Below, in pieces: positions 6,569-12,498 of a stretch of 12,498 nt of DNA. This DNA comes from Thermoplasmata archaeon (GTDB lineage Archaea; Thermoplasmatota; Thermoplasmata; Lutacidiplasmatales; UBA184). How positions within the stretch are numbered: position 1 is the first letter of the stretch; every line of letters starts with the position of its first letter. Position numbers and translations under genes: made by a program. The stretch spans positions 1 to 12,498 of the forward strand of contig JASHWW010000093.1 of NCBI GenBank assembly GCA_030043855.1. The letters are read 5' to 3'. A model generated the notes under the pieces. That model saw nothing but the letters and a program-made list of their open reading frames with translations. It was not told the origin of the DNA and ran no database searches.

Positions 6569-7872
6569 CGCGATCCCCCGAGCGACCGGAACGACCGGGC
6601 GGCCGCCCGGTCGAGCGTCTCCGTCTCCTGCGGGCCGATCGCGGCGGAAACGAAGGTCGTCTCCAGCGGCGAGGGCGGAAGGTAGACGCCTTCGGCCAGC
6701 ATCGCGTGGAAGAACCGGGCGTACCGGCGCCGGTCGACGGCGAGCGCCGCCTCGTACGTGCGGGGCGACCCCTCCGCGAAGGCCACGCCGAGCAGGGAGC
6801 CGACCCGCGCGAGCTGCAGGTCGTCCACGCCGGCCGCCCCGGCCCGCTCGGTCCACGACCGGGCGATCTCGGCGGAAGTGCGGTCGAGACGCCGATACAC
6901 GGCCGGGGTCAACGCGTCGAGCGTCGCGGCTCCCGCGGCCATCGCCACCGGGCTCCCCGCGAGCGTGCCGGCCTGGTAGACGGGCCCGAGGGGAGCGACC
7001 GTCTCCATCACGTCACGGCGTCCCCCGTACGCGCCGACCGGCATCCCTCCGCCGATCACCTTCCCGAAGGTGAGGAGGTCGGGGCGCAGTCCGTATTCCG
7101 GAGCGACCGCTCCCCGCCGCAGCCGGAAGCCGGTGATCACTTCGTCGGCGATCACGAGCGCGCCGGCGTCGGCCGCCAGCCGGCCGATCCCCGACAGGAA
7201 CCCGGGGAGGGGCGGTACCAGGTTCATGTTCGCGGCGACCGGCTCGACGACGACGGCGGCGATCGACGCACCGTCGCGGGCGAACCGTTCGGTCGCGGCG
7301 TCGAGGTCGTTGTACGGGAGCACGATCGTGTCGGCGACGATCGAGGCGGGCACGCCGGCCGAGTCCGCGATCGCGGCCGTCGCGACGCCGGAGCCGGCAC
7401 GGGCCAGGAGTCCGTCCGAGTGACCGTGGTACCCCCCCGCGAATTTCACGACCTTCGCACGACTGGTGAACCCGCGCGCGGCGCGGACCGCGGACATGAC
7501 CGCTTCGGTCCCGGACGTCACGAAGCGGATCCGTTGGACGCCCGGTACGGCGGCCGCGATCCGCTCCGCGAGTTCGTGCTCGAGCTCCGTCGGGGCGCCG
7601 AACGACAACCCGCGTCCGGCCGCCTCGCGGACGGCGCGGACGACCGGGGAAGGGGCGTGTCCGAGGATCGCGGCTCCCCACGACCCGACCAGGTCGACGT
7701 AGCGGCGGCCGTCCAGGTCCCACAGCTGCGCTCCCCGACCTCGCGCGAAGAAGACCGGCGTTCCCCCGACGGCGCGGAACGACCGGACCGGACTGTCGAC
7801 GCCCCCGACCAGCCGGCGCTCGGCCCGGCGGAACGCCCGGCGCGAGCGGGGGCCCCCGCCGCGTCCGGTCAC
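6565..7872 (-). CDS. hemL: glutamate-1-semialdehyde 2,1-aminomutase
   Basis: A 435-residue PLP enzyme that isomerises glutamate-1-semialdehyde, the product of HemA, to 5-aminolevulinate. The N-terminus has the family's GGVDSPVRSF (23-32). FVTSGTEAVMSAVR (117-130) binds the cofactor phosphate, AGGYHGHSDGLL (145-156) is characteristic of aminomutases, and IADEVITGFR (241-250) holds the PLP-nitrogen aspartate. TFGKVIGGGMPVGAYGG (268-284) contains the Schiff-base lysine K271. GTLAGSPVAMAAG (302-314) closes the site. Length is normal for the family (about 425-435). The GTG at 7872 overlaps the hemQ stop (GTGA), and it is the start nearest the conserved region. No Shine-Dalgarno is seen, so initiation probably depends on coupling. 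Confidence 0.97.
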   Translation of the reverse strand: MTGRGGGPRSRRAFRRAERRLVGGVDSPVRSFRAVGGTPVFFARGRGAQLWDLDGRRYVDLVGSWGAAILGHAPSPVVRAVREAAGRGLSFGAPTELEHELAERIAAAVPGVQRIRFVTSGTEAVMSAVRAARGFTSRAKVVKFAGGYHGHSDGLLARAGSGVATAAIADSAGVPASIVADTIVLPYNDLDAATERFARDGASIAAVVVEPVAANMNLVPPLPGFLSGIGRLAADAGALVIADEVITGFRLRRGAVAPEYGLRPDLLTFGKVIGGGMPVGAYGGRRDVMETVAPLGPVYQAGTLAGSPVAMAAGAATLDALTPAVYRRLDRTSAEIARSWTERAGAAGVDDLQLARVGSLLGVAFAEGSPRTYEAALAVDRRRYARFFHAMLAEGVYLPPSPLETTFVSAAIGPQETETLDRAAARSFRSLGGSR

Positions 7873-8594
7873 GGGAGACCGGCGGCGAGGTCGATCATGC
7901 GGCGCGGGGGGACCGCGAGGCAGGTGAAGATCGGGGTCTCCAGCGCGGTGTACCGGCTCGCCTCGGAGGGACGGAGGGCGTGGACGAGGTCGAGGAACTC
8001 CGCCGGCGAGTCCCCCTCGAACGCGAGGATGAACTCCGCATCGTCGAGGCCGAAGGAGTAGCCCGTGTGGATCTCGACGTTCGGGTAAAGGTGGCCGATC
8101 CGGAAGTGCTCGCCCATGACCCGCCGCCGCTCCTCGAAGGAGAGCCCGTACCACTCCCGTTTCTTGACGAACGGGTAGACGAAGAGGTACGGTTTGCCGG
8201 CCGGTCGAACGGCCGCCGACTCTTGGCCCGGGTGCGCGTGACCTCCGAGATACTCCGACGGCCGCCCCATCCCGAAGTACCCGTACGGGAAGTCGAGGTA
8301 GCCCCCCAGGCCCCCGCCCCAGAGTCGCGCCTCGTACTCCTGGAACGCCGCGAGGCGGGGACCGGAGAGCCAGAGCAACCCGTGGACGCCGGACCGTGTC
8401 CCCACCAGAGAGTAGGTCCGGACCACGAGATCGGCGGGCGGAGCGCTCACCCGACGGTCGAAGTCGTCGAGGTCGCGACGTCGTTCGGCCTCGGGGCTCC
8501 GCCGCCATTCCGGCCGGATCGCCCAGAAGACGTACCGGACGAAATGCCGCGGTCCCTCCTCGCCGTCCGGTCGCGCGGTCGGGGCGTCGGTCAC
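7869..8594 (-). CDS. hemQ: coproheme decarboxylase (HemQ/ChdC, chlorite dismutase-like)
   Basis: A 241-residue protein of the chlorite dismutase/HemQ superfamily. HemQ oxidatively decarboxylates two propionates of coproheme to make heme b, the last step of the coproporphyrin-dependent pathway. LFVYPFVKKREWYGL (137-151) matches the HemQ core motif Y-P-x-x-K-K-R-x-x-W-Y, with Y140 at the position of the catalytic tyrosine. FEERRRVMGEHFRIG (153-167) places H163 as the proximal heme ligand. YSFGLDDAEFILAFEGD (179-195) and the ending YTALETPIFTC (215-225) are typical. I see no distal Arg pattern that would argue for a true chlorite dismutase, and its place inside a heme operon decides the call. 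The GTG at 8594 overlaps the hemB stop (GTGA), with GGAGG at 8598-8602 only 3 nt upstream. Confidence 0.93.
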   Translation of the reverse strand: MTDAPTARPDGEEGPRHFVRYVFWAIRPEWRRSPEAERRRDLDDFDRRVSAPPADLVVRTYSLVGTRSGVHGLLWLSGPRLAAFQEYEARLWGGGLGGYLDFPYGYFGMGRPSEYLGGHAHPGQESAAVRPAGKPYLFVYPFVKKREWYGLSFEERRRVMGEHFRIGHLYPNVEIHTGYSFGLDDAEFILAFEGDSPAEFLDLVHALRPSEASRYTALETPIFTCLAVPPRRMIDLAAGLP

Positions 8595-9592
8595 GGTCCT
8601 CCGTCCGGACCCGGCACGTAGCTGCCCGCGAAGTAGCTCACGACGAAGTCCGCCCCCGCACGACGGATCGCGCCGAGCGTTTCGGCCACGGCGTCCGCTT
8701 CCCGCAACCGTCCCGCGTCGGCCGCCGCGCGGAGCATCGCGTACTCTCCGCTCACCTGGTACGCGGCGATCGGGAGGTCGAACGTCGCCCGGGCCTCGGC
8801 GATGATGTCGAGGCACGGGAGGGCCGGCTTCACGAGCAGGACGTCCGCGCCTTCGGCGGCGTCGAGACGTAGCTCGCGGAGCGCCTCCCGACGGTTCCGG
8901 GGGTCCATCTGATAGGTCCGACGGTCCCCGAACGACGGCGCGGAACCGGCCGCGTCCCGGAACGGACCGTAGAAGCTGGAGGCGTACTTCGCCGCGTACG
9001 CGACGATCCCGACCCCGGTCCGGCCGGCCTCGTCCAGCCCTTCGCGGATCGCCGCGACCTGGTGGTCCATCATTGCACTGGGCGCGACCAGGTCGGCGCC
9101 GGCTCCCGCGTACGTCACGGCGGTCCGCGCCAGCAGGGGCAGGGTCCGGTCGTTGTCGACCGTCCCGTCGACGACGACGCCGCAGTGTCCGTGGTCGGTG
9201 TACTCGCACAAGCAGACGTCGGCGAGGACACCGACGTCCGGATGGGACGCCTTGATCGCACGGATCGCGGAGGGGACCGGACCTTTCGGGTCCCACGCCG
9301 CCCGGCCGTCGGGCGACTTGCGGTCGGGGATGCCGAAGAGGAGCACGTTCCGGACGCCGGCCTTGGCGAGACGCCCGGCCTCGACGGCCGTCGCCTCGGC
9401 CGTCCGTCGTCCCAACGCCGGCAGGCCCGGGGGCGCCGCGGAGGGGTGGCTCGCCACGAACAACGGCATCACGAGCCGGGAGGGACGGACGTCCGTCTCC
9501 GCGACGAGTCCGCGGATCGCCGGGGACGAGCGAAGCCGCCGGGGTCGCTCCCCGCCCGCCTCAGCGGGTGCGGGAGCGCGGGCCCGGGGCAT
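8591..9592 (-). CDS. hemB: delta-aminolevulinic acid dehydratase (porphobilinogen synthase)
   Basis: A 333-residue enzyme that condenses two 5-aminolevulinates to porphobilinogen. RPRRLRSSPAIRGLVAET (16-33) is the normal family start and VMPLFV (41-46) follows. DVCLCEYTDHGHCG (125-138) carries the three zinc-binding cysteines C127, C129 and C137, so this is the zinc-dependent type. K202 in AYAAKYASSFYGPFRD (198-213) and K255 in GADVLLVKP (248-256) are the two active-site lysines, the latter forming the Schiff base. YQVSGEYAML (278-287) lies in the C-terminal barrel. The ATG at 9592 is the only usable start before the conserved region. It makes the gene overlap the hemD end by 32 nt, the one long overlap in the operon. 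Confidence 0.97.
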   Translation of the reverse strand: MPRARAPAPAEAGGERPRRLRSSPAIRGLVAETDVRPSRLVMPLFVASHPSAAPPGLPALGRRTAEATAVEAGRLAKAGVRNVLLFGIPDRKSPDGRAAWDPKGPVPSAIRAIKASHPDVGVLADVCLCEYTDHGHCGVVVDGTVDNDRTLPLLARTAVTYAGAGADLVAPSAMMDHQVAAIREGLDEAGRTGVGIVAYAAKYASSFYGPFRDAAGSAPSFGDRRTYQMDPRNRREALRELRLDAAEGADVLLVKPALPCLDIIAEARATFDLPIAAYQVSGEYAMLRAAADAGRLREADAVAETLGAIRRAGADFVVSYFAGSYVPGPDGGP

Positions 9593-10343
9593 CGCCGAGC
9601 GCCTGCTCGAGGAGATTTGTAAGGTCTTCCTCGGTACTTCTCGACGGCGCTTCCACCCGACGCGCCCCGGCGGACCGGGCCGCCCGGGTCGTCCGTTCTC
9701 CCATCGCGAAGAGCCGGACCGTGGAGATCCGTCGGTCGAACTCTGCGTCGCCGAGCACCCGGCGGAGTCCGACCAGCGCCGAGGGGCTCGCCACGACCCA
9801 GACCGGGATCGAGCCGATTCGGGTTCGCGCCGCGGCGCGGGCGGGCGCGGCCGGAACCACGCGGTAGACGACCCGGTCGATCACCCGGGCTCCCCGACGA
9901 CGGAGCCGTTGCGCCAGCTGGGATCCCGCCGCGTCGGACCGGAGATGGAGGATCCGTCGACCTCGCACCGGTCCGATCGCGCGAAGCAGCTCGCGGGAGC
10001 CACCGTCGGAGACGATTCCCACGCGCTCGAATCCCCCCGTGCGAAGGGCCCGAGCGGTGCTCGGTCCCACGGCCACGATCGAGGGGATCGACCGGAGCGC
10101 CGATCTCCATTCGCGGGGGGCGGAACGAAGGGTGTCGACGACCGCCCGGCTGGTGACGACCCACAGGTCGGCGACGGGGCGGCGTCGGGTCCACCCCGGC
10201 ACCCCGGAGGAACGAACCGGTTCGGTGGCGATGGTCGGGACTCGGACCACGGTCCACCCCGAGGCCGACAGATGCGCGACGGCGCCCGTCAGCGAATCGG
10301 CCCGGCTCACCACCGCCACACGTCGGTCGCTGCGATTCGTCAT
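9561..10343 (-). CDS. hemD: uroporphyrinogen III synthase
   Basis: A 260-residue protein that closes and inverts ring D of hydroxymethylbilane to uroporphyrinogen III. This family is poorly conserved, but the two-domain pattern can be seen: LWVVTSRAVVDTL (60-72) and AVGPSTARAL (91-100) in the first lobe, GRRILHLRSDAAGSQLAQRL (128-147) with GARVIDRVVYRVVP (151-164) at the hinge, VWVVASPSALVGLRRV (181-196), then FAMGERTTRAARSAG (212-226) and the 'APSRSTEEDLTNLL' ending. Its position directly between hemC and hemB supports the call strongly. The ATG at 10343 overlaps the hemC stop (ATGA). The last 11 codons are shared with the start of hemB in another frame. Confidence 0.9.
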   Translation of the reverse strand: MTNRSDRRVAVVSRADSLTGAVAHLSASGWTVVRVPTIATEPVRSSGVPGWTRRRPVADLWVVTSRAVVDTLRSAPREWRSALRSIPSIVAVGPSTARALRTGGFERVGIVSDGGSRELLRAIGPVRGRRILHLRSDAAGSQLAQRLRRRGARVIDRVVYRVVPAAPARAAARTRIGSIPVWVVASPSALVGLRRVLGDAEFDRRISTVRLFAMGERTTRAARSAGARRVEAPSRSTEEDLTNLLEQALGDAPGPRSRTR

Positions 10344-11257
10344 CGTCCGCCGGTGGGACGGCGGCCGGTCAGGATCGCGTCGCGGTGCGGGGCGAGGCGC
10401 CGACCGACGCGGAACCCGACCGCGACGCCCCGCGACGCCGGACCGGTGCCCCGGACCCGGAGCGAGCGGCGACCGTCCGGCGACCACAACGCCGCGTCCA
10501 ACCTCACGCGCCCGGCGTGCACCGTCGCGAGAGCCCCCAGCGGGAGGTCGCAGTCTCCGCCGAGGGCGGCCACGACGGCCCGCTCCGCCCCGACCGCCGC
10601 CCGCGTGGTCGGGTGGTCGACCGTCGCGAACGCCCGGAGCGTCGGACGGTCGTCCGCCCGGGTGGCGACGGCGATCGCCCCCTGACCGGGCGCCGGGAGC
10701 CACCGGGGCAGTGGGAGGTACTCCGAGATCCGGTCGGCCAGTCCGAGTCGGTGGAGTCCGGCGGCGGCGAGGATCACGCCGTCGAGCTTCCGCGGGAGGA
10801 TCTGGTCGATGCGCGTGCCCACGTTCCCCCGGATCGGGACCACGGTAACCTCGGGTCGGTACGCGAGCAGCTGCGCGCGGCGTCGCCCGCTGCTCGAGCC
10901 GATCCGAGCCCTCGGAGGGAGGGTCCGGAGCGTGACCCCCCGGCGGAGCACGAGGCAGTCGCGCGGGTCGTCCCTTCGGAGGTACGCGGCGACCGTCACG
11001 CGGCGGGACGGCACGGCCGGGAGATCCTTGGTGCTGTGCACGGCGGCGTCGATCTCCCCGTGTTCCAGCCGCCGGTCGATCTCGTCGGTGAAATCGAGGG
11101 TCCCGGTGGTCCGTCGGGTGCGGTCCCCCGACGTTCGCAGCGGGACGATCTCGCACTCCGTCCCGGCCCGGCGGCGCCGCAACGCGGCGACGACGAGCTC
11201 GGTCTGGGCCAGCGCGAGCGGACTCCCCCGGGTGCCGATGCGGAGACGGTCGGTCAC
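10340..11257 (-). CDS. hemC: porphobilinogen deaminase (hydroxymethylbilane synthase)
   Basis: A 305-residue enzyme that polymerises four porphobilinogens to hydroxymethylbilane. RIGTRGSPLALAQ (6-18) is the usual start. VHSTKDLP (73-80) includes the catalytic aspartate D78, within the family's 'HS.KD.P'. IGSSSGRRRAQLL (119-131), IRGNVGTRIDQI (142-153) and LAAAGLHRLGL (163-173) are substrate- and cofactor-binding stretches. PAPGQGAIAV (188-197) is exact. LGGDCDLPLGALA (232-244) contains C236, which anchors the dipyrromethane cofactor. The GTG at 11257 overlaps the hemA stop (GTGA), and the protein starts only 5 residues before the conserved block. No Shine-Dalgarno is visible, so coupling with hemA is likely. 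Confidence 0.97.
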   Translation of the reverse strand: MTDRLRIGTRGSPLALAQTELVVAALRRRRAGTECEIVPLRTSGDRTRRTTGTLDFTDEIDRRLEHGEIDAAVHSTKDLPAVPSRRVTVAAYLRRDDPRDCLVLRRGVTLRTLPPRARIGSSSGRRRAQLLAYRPEVTVVPIRGNVGTRIDQILPRKLDGVILAAAGLHRLGLADRISEYLPLPRWLPAPGQGAIAVATRADDRPTLRAFATVDHPTTRAAVGAERAVVAALGGDCDLPLGALATVHAGRVRLDAALWSPDGRRSLRVRGTGPASRGVAVGFRVGRRLAPHRDAILTGRRPTGGR

Positions 11258-12498
11258 GGTACGCCGTCGTCGACCCGGAACAGGTCAACGATCCGGCGGC
11301 GCCGCCGATCGGCTTCGGGGCCCGGGGGAAGCGCGCGGAGCCGATCGGTCGGACCGGCCAGGAGTCGCCGCACCAACCGCTCCGACATCCGCTCGTAGGC
11401 CCGAGCCGACTCGCTCGAATCCGTTCCCGCGAACGAGCCGGCCCGCTCCCACTCTTCCCGTCGGACCGACTCGGCCCACCGGCGCAGGTCGGCGATCCAC
11501 GGTTCCGCGGCCGCCGCGGAGAACTCCCGACACCCGTCGACGGCGGCGGCGTCGATGGCCCGCGTCAGGTCGGAGATCCGGGTCGCGGCGGACGGATCGC
11601 GGGGGAGGCGGTCGAGGTCGACGAGCTCGGCGCCGGGGCGTCGGCCGATCTCGGGCGCGAGGTTGCGGGGCAACCCGAGATCGACGAACCAGCGGGGTCC
11701 GGGCGCGTCGGGGGACGGAAGATCGCTCGCCCCGAGGACCCGTCCGGTGGTCTTGGCAGCGGCGACCACCGCGTCGACGGAGGCGAGCGCCGCCGACAGC
11801 TCGGAGACGGGGAGGGCGCGAACGTTCCACCGGTCCGCCCACCCCGTCCCGGGGGGACGGGATCGGAACACGACGGTCACGGTCGCGTGCGGGGCGAGCC
11901 GCTCGGCGGCCCTTCGACCGACCGTCCCGGCCCCGATCACGAGGACGCGGCCGGACCGGTCCCCGGGCAGCCGTCGGAGCAGCCAATCGACGCCGAGGTC
12001 CGCGACGGAATCCGCATCGTCCCGATCGAGCGCGGCGGCCGCGTCGGCCGCGGCGTGCAACAGGGACCGGAGGATCGGACGGGGGTGCCGGGTGCGGACC
12101 GCGCCCGCGACCTCCCGGATCTGGGCCCGGATTTCGCGCTCGCCCGGGGCGCAGGACTCGAGTCCGGCGGCGATGCGATAGAGCCGGTGGACCGCGGCGC
12201 TGTCCAGCCACGTGGTCCACGGCCCCGCGACGCCGAGCGGGGCCGGCCCGTCGGAGCCCGGGTCCGTACCGTCCGCGACGACCGCGACCACGACCCGCTG
12301 GCAGGTGCGCAGATAGGCGACCTCCTGGAGGCGGAGGTCGCGGGCGAACCACGCGTCCAGCGCGTCCTCCCGGACGGCCGCGACCGTCGCCTCCAAACGA
12401 TCGATCCCGACCGATGCGAGGCTCTGCTCGCGAACGACGAGCCGAAGCCTCCGACCCCCCGTCGGGGCCTCGGCGTCGGTCGCGGAACCCGTCGTGGC
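11254..12498 (-). CDS. hemA: glutamyl-tRNA reductase (5' end off the window)
   Basis: 414 residues are visible and the frame is still open at the right edge, so the start lies outside. HemA reduces glutamyl-tRNA(Glu) with NADPH to glutamate-1-semialdehyde, the first committed step. The catalytic domain has LRTCQR (63-68) with the thioester cysteine C66, then AVHRLYRIAAGLESCAPGEREIRAQ (102-126), corresponding to the family's 'LDSM..GE.QI..Q' block. A Rossmann motif VLVIGAGTVGRRAAERL (185-201) binds NADPH, and FVDLGLPRNLAPEIG (271-285) matches 'DIAVPRDI.P'. The C-terminal helix (MSERLVRRLLAGPTDRLRAL, 371-390) is the dimerisation segment. A TTG at 12396 could be read as a start, but the sequence upstream of it (LRLVVREQSLASVGIDRLE) still aligns with the family N-terminus. 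The enzyme is divergent: TCQR replaces TCNR and the usual 'HKTAP' is absent. It is the first heme gene visible. Confidence 0.93.
   Translation of the reverse strand, partial: ATTGSATDAEAPTGGRRLRLVVREQSLASVGIDRLEATVAAVREDALDAWFARDLRLQEVAYLRTCQRVVVAVVADGTDPGSDGPAPLGVAGPWTTWLDSAAVHRLYRIAAGLESCAPGEREIRAQIREVAGAVRTRHPRPILRSLLHAAADAAAALDRDDADSVADLGVDWLLRRLPGDRSGRVLVIGAGTVGRRAAERLAPHATVTVVFRSRPPGTGWADRWNVRALPVSELSAALASVDAVVAAAKTTGRVLGASDLPSPDAPGPRWFVDLGLPRNLAPEIGRRPGAELVDLDRLPRDPSAATRISDLTRAIDAAAVDGCREFSAAAAEPWIADLRRWAESVRREEWERAGSFAGTDSSESARAYERMSERLVRRLLAGPTDRLRALPPGPEADRRRRRIVDLFRVDDGVP

Noticed and set aside
7869..8594. Calling this gene a chlorite dismutase
   Set aside because: The Y-P-x-x-K-K-R-x-x-W-Y motif and its place inside a heme operon fit coproheme decarboxylase; there is no perchlorate or chlorate gene nearby.
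12394..12396. TTG at 12396 as the hemA start
   Set aside because: Sequence upstream remains in frame and aligns with the glutamyl-tRNA reductase N-terminal strand, so the gene continues past the window edge.
1..12498. Search for tRNA, rRNA, CRISPR repeats, transposases, attachment sites and riboswitches
   Set aside because: Reading both strands I found no cloverleaf with T-loop consensus, no regularly spaced direct repeats, no transposase or integrase motif, and almost no noncoding space to hold such elements.

Overview
The window is very GC-rich and gene-dense. It carries core metabolism: an adenylylsulfate kinase, a two-gene glyoxylate shunt operon, a small VOC-family protein, and an almost complete tetrapyrrole/heme operon. 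I see no rRNA, tRNA, CRISPR array, insertion sequence or phage gene. Several traits suggest an archaeon, perhaps a GC-rich member of the Thermoplasmatota. They are a Pro-rich N-terminus followed by a single membrane anchor on the edge protein, no visible Shine-Dalgarno before the apparent first genes but GGAGG-type sites before some internal genes, and a TATA-like element in the divergent region. A GC-rich bacterium (for example an actinobacterium-like lineage) is not excluded, so treat the taxonomy as inference.

Layout. Positions 1-180 (minus) hold the N-terminus of a membrane-anchored or secreted protein that runs off the left edge. Positions 181-440 are a divergent control region. cysC (441-1007, plus) is the only plus-strand gene; it ends 7 bp from the 3' end of aceA. 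aceB-aceA (4013-1015, minus) encode malate synthase and isocitrate lyase with an ATGA overlap. A VOC-family gene (4541-4152, minus) follows the heme operon. The rest, 12498-4617 (minus), is the heme operon in transcription order hemA(partial)-hemC-hemD-hemB-hemQ-hemL-hemE-hemH.

How the genes work together. HemA and HemL make 5-aminolevulinate from glutamyl-tRNA. HemB, HemC and HemD build uroporphyrinogen III, and HemE decarboxylates it to coproporphyrinogen III. HemH closely resembles the Bacillus coproporphyrin ferrochelatase and HemQ is the coproheme decarboxylase, so the operon encodes the coproporphyrin-dependent route to heme b. The one step not encoded here is oxidation of coproporphyrinogen III to coproporphyrin III (CgoX/HemY). 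Seven of the eight same-strand junctions inside the two operons are 4-nt GTGA or ATGA stop/start overlaps, and hemD/hemB overlap by 32 nt, which implies strong translational coupling. AceB and AceA bypass the decarboxylating TCA steps and allow growth on acetate, fatty acids or other C2 sources.

I did not find a clearly new system. The points most worth a second look are the compact mixed-order heme operon with its missing oxidase, a divergent glutamyl-tRNA reductase, and the aceBA operon if the host is confirmed as an archaeon.
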